From the NCBI GenBank assembly GCA_016303095.1, contig JAEDMH010000039.1, positions 1 to 17,800 of the forward strand: a stretch of DNA of 17,800 bases, in the 5' to 3' direction. Source of the stretch: Lentisphaeria bacterium (GTDB taxonomy: Bacteria > Verrucomicrobiota > Lentisphaeria > Oligosphaerales > Oligosphaeraceae). This document shows positions 7,433 through 16,014 of the stretch, one piece after another; within the stretch, counting starts at the first letter, position 1, and the number at the start of each line of letters is the position of its first letter. Position numbers and translations under genes: made by a program. The notes beneath the pieces were generated by a model, which was given only the letters and a program-made list of their open reading frames with translations, was not told the origin of the DNA and ran no database searches.

Positions 7433-7459
7433 AATATAGCCTATGGGGAAAAATTGCAA
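7433..7459 (-). promoter_or_regulatory. Candidate sigma-70-type promoter for mrp
   Basis: On the minus strand, TTGCAA (7459-7454) and TATATT (7438-7433) are separated by 15 bases in an AT-rich setting, which would give a leader of about 100 nt before the mrp ATG. Spacing is shorter than the ideal 17, so the assignment is tentative. Confidence 0.35.
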
Positions 7460-7481
7460 GGAATGGGGAAAGGGAAACTGA

Positions 7482-7499
7482 CAGATTTTCCAGATTTTC
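7482..7499 (+). repeat. Tandem 9-bp direct repeat in the divergent promoter region
   Basis: CAGATTTTC occurs twice, head to tail (7482-7490 and 7491-7499), in the AT-rich middle of the divergent region. The position fits an operator or activator site shared by mrp and icd, but a chance slippage product is equally possible. Confidence 0.4.
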
Positions 7500-7578
7500 T
7501 AGACAAATTCGGACTTTTTGCGACAACGCACGATACTCTCCCGCCCTTCTCCTTCCCTTCCGCCACCCTCCCCCGCAT

Positions 7579-7584
7579 TATATT
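7579..7584 (+). promoter_or_regulatory. Candidate -10 box for icd
   Basis: TATATT stands out from a C-rich surround, about 70 nt before the icd start. No good -35 box is visible at the expected distance (the best is TTCCGC at 7558-7563, spacing 15), so any promoter here would be weak or activator-dependent. Confidence 0.3.
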
Positions 7585-7653
7585 CTATGTCTTGCGCGGG
7601 CTCGTGCGGAACGAGTGCCCTTTCCTCATTGGTCTTTACGGAGTCCCATTTCC

Positions 7654-8883
<1,230 letters not shown>

Positions 8884-8912
8884 CCCCTCCTCACCTCCCC
8901 CTCTTCTTCCCC

Positions 8913-9659
8913 ATGGACTTTCTCGGCATAGACTGCTCCACCCCCCAGGGAATCCAGGATGCCTTCCAGGCCCATGCCCGCATGCTGCGGGATGACATGG
9001 CCGCCCTGGACCGCTTCCGGCATCTTCCCGCCTGCGAGGAGTTGACGGCCCGGGAATTAAAGGGGAAGGGATACGACGAGGCCTTTGTGGACTCTTTGGA
9101 CACCCTGACCTGTCTTCCCCCGCCGGGAGACAGCCTCTATCAGGGCGAGGACTCCCCCTTCTCCCTCCAATATGAGAACATGTTGGAGCGGATGGGGGAG
9201 AATCCGGAGGACTTGAAGAAGGAGCAGCAGGAATACTACGACAGCCTTTCCCCCGAGGAGAAGCTCCATGCCGACGCCTTGGAACTGGCCCATGTCCTGG
9301 TCAACACCTTCTTCATGCTCTCCCTGGATTGGTCCCAGGTGACCGTCATTGGCAATCTCCCCTTCTGCACTCCCCGGATTCAGCTGAAGTTTCTGGGACA
9401 GCTAAGCCTGGGGTGCGGCCATGCCAAAAGCGTCTTTGATCTGGTCAGCGCCCAGCACTTTGACCTGGCGCTGGAGGAGATGGAGACCATCCTGGCCCTT
9501 GCCCTGAAATTGAACCTCTTCCTGCGGTCCTGCATTCAGGAGAGTCCCCAATACGCCCAGGCTTTGAAAACGCGCGAGGACATCCTGAGCCAGATTTTGG
9601 GCACCCTGAAGAAGCTGCAAAGCGCCATCCTGCAGCTGCAGGCAGGAGGGCCCCGATAA
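8913..9659 (+). CDS. Unrecognised 248-residue soluble protein preceding mlaE
   Basis: The frame starts MDFLGIDCSTPQG and ends QLQAGGPR, with no signal peptide or membrane segment. It looks mostly helical. An acidic middle (residues 78-125, with YYDSLSPEEKLHADALEL) precedes a more hydrophobic half containing NTFFMLSLDW (131-140), NLPFCTPRIQLKFLGQLSLGC (148-168) and amphipathic helices to the end. Cys occurs at 8, 41, 67, 152, 168 and 207. I recognise no family. The gene sits 29 nt after icd and 21 nt before mlaE on the same strand, so it is probably co-transcribed with the lipid-transport genes and may be a cytoplasmic partner. The start follows a C/T-rich tract ending CTTCCCC with no Shine-Dalgarno. 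Confidence 0.8.
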   Translation: MDFLGIDCSTPQGIQDAFQAHARMLRDDMAALDRFRHLPACEELTARELKGKGYDEAFVDSLDTLTCLPPPGDSLYQGEDSPFSLQYENMLERMGENPEDLKKEQQEYYDSLSPEEKLHADALELAHVLVNTFFMLSLDWSQVTVIGNLPFCTPRIQLKFLGQLSLGCGHAKSVFDLVSAQHFDLALEEMETILALALKLNLFLRSCIQESPQYAQALKTREDILSQILGTLKKLQSAILQLQAGGPR

Positions 9660-9680
9660 TTCCAGGAGAGCTGTCCCACC

Positions 9681-10796
9681 ATGGCCCAACCCCAGGCAAC
9701 GTTTCAGGAGGGCAGACTCCAATTGTCCGGCTGTTGGCGGCGGAGCGCCTTGCGCCCCACCCCTGAGGAGGCGCTCCAAGGGGTTCCCCTGGGGCAAGGC
9801 GCCACCCTGCCTCTCCAAGCCGATGGACTGGAGGAGTGGGACACCTCCCTCCTCATCTTCCTGGACACCCTCCAGAATTTGGCCCAACGCCGGGGCGTCA
9901 CCCTGGATCTCTCCGCCCTCCCCGAGGGCCTGCAAACCCTCCGGAAACTCCAGGAGCAAGGGCGAAAGAACCCTCCCCAGGAGGCGAAGGCCACCTCCCC
10001 TCACTCTTTCCTGGCCCGCTGGGGCACCGCCACCCTGGACACCCTCCGGCTTTTCCTGGATTTGCTCCAGTTTGTGGGAGAACTCCTCATGGCCCTGGGA
10101 AGACTCCTCACAGGACGCGGCGCCATGCGCCGGGAGGATCTGCACCGCCAGCTCTGCGCCTGCGGCCCCAGCGCCTTGCCCATCATCGCCCTCATCAGCT
10201 TCCTCATGGGGCTGGTCCTGGCCTTCGTGGGCTCCATTCCCCTGAAGTGGTTCCAGGCGCAACCCTACGTGGCCAGCCTGGTGGGCATCGGAATGTTGCG
10301 CCTCATGTCCCCCGTGATGGTGGGCATCGTCATGGCGGGGCGCACCAGCGCGGCCTATGCGGCGGAGTTGGGCACCATGAAAGCCAACGAGGAGCTGGAT
10401 GCCTTCCAGACCCAGGGGATCTCCCTGATGGACTTTCTGGTGATGCCCCGTTTCCTGGCCATGTCCCTCATGCTGCCCCTCCTCTGTCTCTTTGCGGACG
10501 TGGTCAGCATCCTGGGAGGAATGGTGGTGGCCATCCTGGATTTGGGGCTCACGGCCCACGCCTACTGGAACACCCTGGTCTCCACCACCCGAATCAACGA
10601 CCTGGTGGTGGGAGTGGTCACCTGCGCCATCCTGGGGGTGTTGGATGCCCTGTGCGGCTGCTACCAGGGCATGAGGTGCGGCCGGAACGCCGCCGCCGTG
10701 GGCCGCGCCACCACCTCCGCCGTGGTCTACAGCATTGTCTGCATTGTCATCGCCACCTCCCTCATCACCGTCATCACCGTGGTGCTGAAGTATTGA
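9681..10796 (+). CDS. mlaE: MlaE-type ABC transporter permease with fused N-terminal STAS (MlaB-like) domain
   Basis: This is the inner-membrane permease of an MCE lipid-transport complex. It has 371 residues, about 110 more than E. coli MlaE. The extra part (about 8-95) looks like a STAS domain: GRLQLSGCW, then WDTS (53-56) at the position of the conserved D-S/T of MlaB, then TLDLSALPEGLQTLRKL. The permease half (about 115-371) has GPSALPIIALISFLMGLVLA, LRLMSPVMVGIVMAGRTSAA, the coupling-helix segment AAELGTMKANEELDAFQT, MPRFLA and ATTSAVVYS, all typical of MlaE. The domain that E. coli makes as separate MlaB is thus fused to the permease, an arrangement known from other phyla. AGGAG lies 12 bases upstream. 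mlaF starts 18 nt downstream. Confidence 0.93.
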   Translation: MAQPQATFQEGRLQLSGCWRRSALRPTPEEALQGVPLGQGATLPLQADGLEEWDTSLLIFLDTLQNLAQRRGVTLDLSALPEGLQTLRKLQEQGRKNPPQEAKATSPHSFLARWGTATLDTLRLFLDLLQFVGELLMALGRLLTGRGAMRREDLHRQLCACGPSALPIIALISFLMGLVLAFVGSIPLKWFQAQPYVASLVGIGMLRLMSPVMVGIVMAGRTSAAYAAELGTMKANEELDAFQTQGISLMDFLVMPRFLAMSLMLPLLCLFADVVSILGGMVVAILDLGLTAHAYWNTLVSTTRINDLVVGVVTCAILGVLDALCGCYQGMRCGRNAAAVGRATTSAVVYSIVCIVIATSLITVITVVLKY

Positions 10797-10814
10797 GGCC
10801 CCCTCCCCTTCCCC

Positions 10815-11585
10815 ATGTCCTCCTCCCCTCCCATTGATGTCCGCCATCTCACCATGGCCTACGGCAGCCGGGTCATCATGGAGGATCTCACCTTTCAGGT
10901 AGAGCGGGGGGAGGTGTTTCTCCTCATCGGCCCCTCGGGCTGCGGGAAGTCCACCCTCCTTCGCCATCTCATCGGCTTGCTCCCGCCGGCCTCGGGTTCC
11001 CTCCGCCTTCTGGGAGAAGATTTCTGGGAGATGGGGGAGGAGGAGCAAGGCTCCTTTCTGGCCAGAATCGGGGTTTTGTTTCAGAGCGGCGCCCTGTGGA
11101 GTTCCATGACCCTGGAGGAGAATCTCTCCCTTCCCCTCCAACTCCACACCGACCTCTCCCCCCAGGAGATTCATCAGATCTGCCAATGCAAGCTGGAACT
11201 GGTGGGGTTGGCAGGGTTCCAAGACTACTATCCCGCCCAGCTCTCCGGAGGAATGCAGAAACGAGCAGGCCTGGCCCGGGCCATGGTCCTGGATCCGGAA
11301 ATCCTCTTCTTCGACGAACCCTCCGCAGGCCTGGATCCCGTCAGCGCCCGAAATCTGGACCGGCTCATCCGGCAACTCCGGGATTCTTTGGGCACCACCG
11401 TGGTCATGGTCACCCATGACCTGGATAGCATCTTCGCCGTGGGAACCCAGGCCATCTACCTGGATCCCCGCTCCCGCTCCATCCTGGGACGGGGCACCCC
11501 CCAGGAACTCCGGGACAATCCCCCCGCCCCGGAAATCCGCGACTTCCTGACCGGAGGCAATGCCGAAGGCCCCCTTTGCTCCTAA
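10815..11585 (+). CDS. mlaF: MlaF-type ABC transporter ATPase
   Basis: This is the cytoplasmic ATPase that drives the MlaE permease. It has 256 residues. Walker A is GPSGCGKST (39-47); the Q-loop region reads VLFQSGALWSSMTLEENL, the F-Q-x-G-A-L-(F/W) form typical of MlaF; the signature is LSGGMQKRAGLARAM; Walker B is ILFFDEPSAGLDP; and the switch His is in VTHDLDS. The last residues (EIRDFLTG) fit the family's C-terminal docking segment. The ATG follows CCCCTCCCCTTCCCC with no Shine-Dalgarno, 18 nt after mlaE. The MCE gene starts 4 nt after its TAA. Confidence 0.95.
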   Translation: MSSSPPIDVRHLTMAYGSRVIMEDLTFQVERGEVFLLIGPSGCGKSTLLRHLIGLLPPASGSLRLLGEDFWEMGEEEQGSFLARIGVLFQSGALWSSMTLEENLSLPLQLHTDLSPQEIHQICQCKLELVGLAGFQDYYPAQLSGGMQKRAGLARAMVLDPEILFFDEPSAGLDPVSARNLDRLIRQLRDSLGTTVVMVTHDLDSIFAVGTQAIYLDPRSRSILGRGTPQELRDNPPAPEIRDFLTGGNAEGPLCS

Positions 11586-11589
11586 TGCC

Positions 11590-12744
11590 ATGAAGAAGAA
11601 GAAAAGCGCAGCCCAAGCCACTCTCCTGGGCGCCTTTGTCCTGGGCGCCCTCGCCTTGCTGGTGTTCTTCCTGATCTCCATCGGCAACTGGAACTGGGGA
11701 AAAGCCCCCCTGCACTACCGCATCTACTTCCCCTCCAATGTGAAGGGGCTGAACGTGGGCGCCCCCGTCATGTTCCGGGGAATCTCCGTGGGCGAGGTGG
11801 AGAAACTCAATCTGGCCCCCCTGGGCCCCGAAGGCATCCCCGACGGTCTGACGACCTCCCACTTTCATGACGTCCTGCCTGTGGAAGTCTCCGTGAAGCT
11901 CTTTCCCGAACGCCTGGGCTTTTCCGCCCCCACCGGCCCCCTCTCCCTCTTCCAAAGCCGAAAGCCCCAGAGCGAGCGAGCCCACGCCTTCCTCAGCGAC
12001 TTGGTTCTGGAACAGCACCTGTGCGCCAAGCTGGAACCCCTCTCCCTTCTCACCGGACAAATCTACGTGGCCTTGAATCTGGCCAGCCCCTCCAGCGCCC
12101 CCTCCGAGGCAGTGACCCGAAATCTCTGGGAGCAAGGCATTCTTCCCTCGCGCCTCTCCACCCTGGACAATCTCAGCCACCGCATCAACGAGCAGGAACT
12201 GGGGGACTCCTTGGAATCCATTCAGAAGTTCCTGCAACAGGTGGCCCTCTTTGTGGAGCAGGGGAAGGCCCAGGAGGCCATGGAGAATTTCGCCGCCACC
12301 CTGCGCACCCTCTCCCAGACCACCGCCTTGCTTCAGGAGAGACTCCCCCAGACCCTGGATCTTCTGGCCGCCACGGGAGAGGAGGCCAAGGGGCTTCTCC
12401 AGCAGAGCGGGGAAGCCTTGGAGAGTCTCCAAGGGGAACTGGCCCTCACCTTGGGGCAGGCCCGCGACACCCTGGAGAACTGGGATGGGCTCCTTCAGGA
12501 GGGGCGTCCCCAGATCCTGGGAACGCTCGCCCAGCTGGAGGAGGCCTTGGCCCAGGCCAACCAGACGCTGGAACAAGTCCATCTCCTCCTGGCTCAGCTG
12601 CAACCCTCCCCCTTCCCCGGCGCACCTCCGGATCATCTCCTGGGAGACACCCTCCAGGAAACCCGGATGACCATGATCCAACTTCGCTCTCTTCTGGAAA
12701 CCCTCAACCGAACGCCACAGGCTTTTTTGCTGGGTTCCCCGTAA
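11590..12744 (+). CDS. mlaD: MCE-domain lipid-binding protein (MlaD/PqiB family)
   Basis: This is the membrane-anchored periplasmic part of the MCE transporter. It has 384 residues, with one N-terminal membrane helix (about 9-31) after MKKKK, followed by an MCE domain: YRIYFPSNVKGLNVGAPVMF (residues 43-62) then RGISVGEVEKLNL, closing with LSLLTGQIYVALNL (151-164). The MCE core carries an insertion around 80-130. Residues 195-340 are helical and Gln/Leu/Glu-rich, likely a coiled coil forming a tube as in PqiB, and the end RTPQAFLLGSP is typical of MCE tails. E. coli MlaD, at 183 residues, lacks this. The frame also has an ATG at 11560 inside mlaF, but 11590 gives the normal lysine-rich start. 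Confidence 0.92.
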   Translation: MKKKKSAAQATLLGAFVLGALALLVFFLISIGNWNWGKAPLHYRIYFPSNVKGLNVGAPVMFRGISVGEVEKLNLAPLGPEGIPDGLTTSHFHDVLPVEVSVKLFPERLGFSAPTGPLSLFQSRKPQSERAHAFLSDLVLEQHLCAKLEPLSLLTGQIYVALNLASPSSAPSEAVTRNLWEQGILPSRLSTLDNLSHRINEQELGDSLESIQKFLQQVALFVEQGKAQEAMENFAATLRTLSQTTALLQERLPQTLDLLAATGEEAKGLLQQSGEALESLQGELALTLGQARDTLENWDGLLQEGRPQILGTLAQLEEALAQANQTLEQVHLLLAQLQPSPFPGAPPDHLLGDTLQETRMTMIQLRSLLETLNRTPQAFLLGSP

Positions 12745-12760
12745 GCCACCAACAACCCCT

Positions 12761-12765
12761 AGGAG
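12761..12765 (+). promoter_or_regulatory. Ribosome binding site of the auxiliary lipoprotein gene
   Basis: AGGAG nine bases before the ATG at 12775. It is the clearest Shine-Dalgarno inside the envelope operon, where most neighbours have none. Confidence 0.7.
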
Positions 12766-12774
12766 AAGAAACAG

Positions 12775-13371
12775 ATGAAAAACATTCTTTCCCTCTGTCT
12801 GCTTGCCCTTCTGCTCCCTTGGCTGACCCTTTCCTGCGTCACCAAGGCCCCCCAGCTCCGGGCCTACCTCCTGGATCCCCTTCCCCCGGATACCCCCTAT
12901 TTTGACGTCTCTATCTCTAACCTATTGAATAGCAAGGAGATGCGATACACGACGGAAAACCGGGAAGTGAGAACCATCCCCCATGCCCGCTGGGCCCTTC
13001 CCATCAAGGAGGTCTGCGCCTCTGCCATCCCCCCATCCTACTCCCGTCCCGGCTTCACCCTCCATGTGATCGAGGTGCAAAACCTAGAGAGAAGCCATAC
13101 CCTGGTCTATCGGGCGACTCTGTATCCTCGCCAGCGGGGAGAGAGGACCATTCACGGCAAAGACGGGGAACGGAGAATCGTCTACGATGGCCCTCAAGAG
13201 AAAATCGAGCTCATTCCCCTGGAAATCTCCATTCCCTACGAAGGAGATTTGGACGCCTTGGCTTTTCGGAAGGCGTTCTCCCAGTTTCTTCGCCAGGCTG
13301 GGCAGCGCATAACGCAGCTCCAGCAGGAGAATCCTCCCCCCCAGAACCCCGCAGAGGCCACCGCCCCTTGA
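12775..13371 (+). CDS. ABC-type transport auxiliary lipoprotein (PqiC/MlaD-associated type)
   Basis: The 198-residue protein has a lipoprotein-type signal (MKNILSLCLLALLLPWLTLSC) with the probable lipidated Cys at 21. The lipobox LTLSC is not ideal, with Thr at -3. After it come AYLLD (30-34), the usual first strand of the ABC-transport auxiliary lipoprotein family (PF03886-type), then MRYTTENREV and HARWALPIKEV (70-80), corresponding to the family's R-Y and RWA-P pattern. The C-terminus ends with an Asp-Leu/Phe helix and a Gln/Pro-rich tail. Position directly after the MCE gene matches pqiABC-like operons, where this lipoprotein is anchored in the outer membrane and contacts the MCE tube. 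Confidence 0.82.
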   Translation: MKNILSLCLLALLLPWLTLSCVTKAPQLRAYLLDPLPPDTPYFDVSISNLLNSKEMRYTTENREVRTIPHARWALPIKEVCASAIPPSYSRPGFTLHVIEVQNLERSHTLVYRATLYPRQRGERTIHGKDGERRIVYDGPQEKIELIPLEISIPYEGDLDALAFRKAFSQFLRQAGQRITQLQQENPPPQNPAEATAP

Positions 13372-13402
13372 GTTTCCCCCGGGAACGCCACTCCCCCTCC
13401 CC

Positions 13403-15976
13403 ATGTCCACCCCCTCCCCTCTCCTCTTGGGAACCCTGGCGGTTCTCCTCCTGGGCACTCCCCTGGCCACCACCCTGCCCGCCGCCCAGGACCCCGCCCT
13501 CTTCCTCTTCCCGGAAGAAACTCCCCTCCCCCAAAGCCTGAACCGACGCGCCGGCATGGAGGCCCTCTCCCAACGCCTCTATAAAAATGCCATCCGGTAT
13601 TTCACCCTGGCGCTCGCCGAGGAAAAACGCCCCGAGGAGCGGAAGGAAATCTCCCTGTTGCTGGCCCGCGCCCTCCTCCTGGACGGACAGCACGCCCAGG
13701 CTCTGAAGGTGGCCAACGACACCTTGGCGGAATGGGCAGGAAAGGATGGCGAGAAGGATCCCACCTGGATGGACTCTCTTCGCCTGGTGGCGGGACTGGC
13801 CAGCCTCCAGGGAGGAGACAACGCCACCGCCCTTAACTTCCTGCTTCCTCTCCGGGAGAGTCCTCTCATGGAGGCCTCCCCCGCCCAAAAGGCCCAAATC
13901 CTGGAAGCGCTGGGGCAGGCTTGGAACGGGGGAGGACTTTGGGAGGAGACCCGCCAGGCCCTCCTTCCCGCCCTGGCCCAGTTCGAGTTCGCCTCCCCCG
14001 AAAGAATCTCCCTGGCCTGGCGATTGCTGGAGGCCACCGTCCCCCTGGGCCTCTGGCAGGAAACCCGCACCCTCTTGGAGGAGCTGGCCAGTCAGCCCGC
14101 CACCCGGGAACGCCAAGCTCTCCTGAAACTGCTGCGCCTTCGGTGCGACGTCGGAGAGGGAAAAATCTCCGAGGCCAACCAATACTACCACGCCAGCCGT
14201 CTGGATTCCCTGCTCCCCACCGCCCCCGCCCCCCAGTGGTGGGAAGTGCTTTCCTCCCTGGCCCAGGCATGCCAGGCCAAGGAAATGCCTCAGGAGGCCG
14301 CCCAGCTCTTCGGGGACGCCGCCCAGGTGGCTCCCTCCCCCCTGCAGGCGCGCCAAGCCCGGGAACTCCAGGCGGAGGCCCTGGTGGCCTGCCAGCGCCT
14401 GGCCGAAGCCCGGGACATTCTGCTGGCGCTCCATGAGGCCCAGCCCCAGGATTCCGCCCTCTCCCTCCGTTTGGCCGAAGTGCGCATGAGCCTCCAGGAA
14501 CGGCAAAGCGCCTCGGAACTCTTCCAAAAGGTCGCAGGAGACGCCGCCCTCTCCCCGGAAATGCGTTGCCAGGCCTGGCAGAAGAGCGCCCAATGTCTCT
14601 CCCTGGAGGGGCTTCTCCGGGAGGCTTCCCAGGCCTATCAGCAGGCCGCGGAGCTCGCCGTCACTCCCGAGAGCAAGGAGGAATCCCTTCTTCTTGCCGC
14701 CCGGGAAGAGGAGCGGGCATTGCGTCCCCAGGAAGCGGTGCGCCTGTATCTTCTGGTGGCGGACACCCTGGCGGGGGTTCTGCCCTCTGCCTCAGAGGCC
14801 CGCCTTGAGGCCGCCCGCCTTCTTCGGGAGGACGCCCCGGCCCAGGCCGTGGTTCAATTGCGGAAATTTTTGGCAGAGCGTCCCGACTCCCCCCGGCTAT
14901 GGGAGGCCCGTCTTGCCCTCGCCACGGCCACGGAGGAGGATGCCCAGGCTTTGGAGGAGATGCTCCAGGTTGCCCGGGAGTGTCCCTCCTCCTCCCTGGC
15001 TATTCAGGCCTACTTTGAGGCCCACGCCCGCTCCCTGGCCCAGGGCAATGCAGGGTTGGAGCAGGCCATGGCCATCCTCCAGGAATTGCTGCGCCGTTTC
15101 CCGGAGATGGAAGGGGAGAAATTGCGTCTCGCCCGTCACCAATACCTTTTGCTGGGCCTCGCCCTGGAGAAGCCTGAGGCTCTAGCCTGGGGGCAGGATT
15201 TCCTGGCCACCTATCCCGACGCCCCGGAATCCCCCGAGGTGGCCATGAATCTGGCGGACTGGCTCTCCACCCAAAGACGCCACGCCCAGGCGGCCCAGCT
15301 CTACCAGACCCTCCAAACCTTCCCCCAGGCCCCTGCGGCTCTCCGGGAAATGGCCGCCTACGAAGAGGCCTTCTGCTACGCCCAACTCCCCGATGGCACC
15401 CCCAAGGCCCTGGAACTCCTCCGCAATCTCGCCGCCACCGTCCGGCAAAATCCAGAAGTGGCCGCCCGGGCCGCCTTCCTCCAAGGGGATCTTCTGACTT
15501 GGGCGGACACTCCCCAGGAGGCCCTGATCCAATACGGAATCGCCCGGGAAAAGGCCGGGGACACCCTTCTCGCCCTGGCGGCCACCGGAAGAATCGCCGA
15601 ACTCCTCTATGCCCTGGGCAACGTGGAGGAAGCCGCCCGGGAAGCCGATGCCATTCTGCGCAAGGAAGGCAAAGGGGATCGCCTTCTTTTGGCCAGAGCA
15701 AAGCTGATCCGGGCCAGGTGCTACCGCCGACAGGGCAATCTTTCCATGGCCAAGATGTACTACCACGACATCCGCCTGGAGTACGAATCCACCCGGGGAG
15801 CCAGCTCGGGAATGGCCGCCACCCCCGCCGTCTACGTGGCTGCCGTCAACGAAGTTCTGGAAATCCTGGAGGAACAGGGAGAAACCACCGCCGCCAAAAC
15901 CGTCCGCCAAAACTACGGACGAAACCCCGCGCTCCCTGCGCTCCCCGCCTCGCCTCCGCCGAAAAAGTCCCCCTGA
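13403..15976 (+). CDS. Large exported tetratricopeptide-repeat protein
   Basis: The 857-residue protein begins with a hydrophobic signal segment (LLLGTLAVLLLGTPLATTLPAA), probably cleaved near residue 28, then is almost entirely helical Ala/Leu/Glu-rich repeats of TPR type. Recognisable units include AIRYFTLALAEEKRPEERKE, GLLREASQAYQQAAELAVTP, EAVRLYLLVADTLAG, HAQAAQLYQTLQTFPQAP and EALIQYGIAREKAGDTLLA. No catalytic motif is visible. It most likely acts in the periplasm as a scaffold, like the TPR proteins of outer-membrane assembly (BamD, CpoB), but this is inference from fold and context. The Pro/Lys tail (PASPPPKKSP) is low-complexity. The start follows CTCCCCCTCCCC with no Shine-Dalgarno. 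It lies between the auxiliary lipoprotein and the SurA-like gene. Confidence 0.87.
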   Translation: MSTPSPLLLGTLAVLLLGTPLATTLPAAQDPALFLFPEETPLPQSLNRRAGMEALSQRLYKNAIRYFTLALAEEKRPEERKEISLLLARALLLDGQHAQALKVANDTLAEWAGKDGEKDPTWMDSLRLVAGLASLQGGDNATALNFLLPLRESPLMEASPAQKAQILEALGQAWNGGGLWEETRQALLPALAQFEFASPERISLAWRLLEATVPLGLWQETRTLLEELASQPATRERQALLKLLRLRCDVGEGKISEANQYYHASRLDSLLPTAPAPQWWEVLSSLAQACQAKEMPQEAAQLFGDAAQVAPSPLQARQARELQAEALVACQRLAEARDILLALHEAQPQDSALSLRLAEVRMSLQERQSASELFQKVAGDAALSPEMRCQAWQKSAQCLSLEGLLREASQAYQQAAELAVTPESKEESLLLAAREEERALRPQEAVRLYLLVADTLAGVLPSASEARLEAARLLREDAPAQAVVQLRKFLAERPDSPRLWEARLALATATEEDAQALEEMLQVARECPSSSLAIQAYFEAHARSLAQGNAGLEQAMAILQELLRRFPEMEGEKLRLARHQYLLLGLALEKPEALAWGQDFLATYPDAPESPEVAMNLADWLSTQRRHAQAAQLYQTLQTFPQAPAALREMAAYEEAFCYAQLPDGTPKALELLRNLAATVRQNPEVAARAAFLQGDLLTWADTPQEALIQYGIAREKAGDTLLALAATGRIAELLYALGNVEEAAREADAILRKEGKGDRLLLARAKLIRARCYRRQGNLSMAKMYYHDIRLEYESTRGASSGMAATPAVYVAAVNEVLEILEEQGETTAAKTVRQNYGRNPALPALPASPPPKKSP

Positions 15977-16014
15977 CCTACGCCACCCTTCCCCCCCAAC
16001 GCCTCTGCTCCCCC

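Larger units (their letters stand above)
7320..7653. other. Divergent mrp/icd promoter region
   Basis: These 334 nt separate two divergent transcription units and must hold both promoters. The part next to mrp is a purine-rich plus strand (long A-tracts); the middle is the most AT-rich stretch and carries a 9-bp direct repeat at 7482-7499. The part next to icd is C/T-rich and ends with GGAG ten bases before the icd ATG. No riboswitch or stable RNA is recognised. Confidence 0.6.

Noticed and set aside
11560..11589. Earlier ATG for mlaD inside mlaF
   Set aside because: It would add PKAPFAPNA before the MKKKK membrane-anchor start, which is unusual for the family; 11590 fits better.
9402..11687. 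A 761-codon minus-strand open frame opposite mlaE and mlaF
   Set aside because: It is the shadow of G/C-biased codons. The translation is low-complexity Gly/His/Glu, and the sense strand carries ABC transporter motifs throughout.
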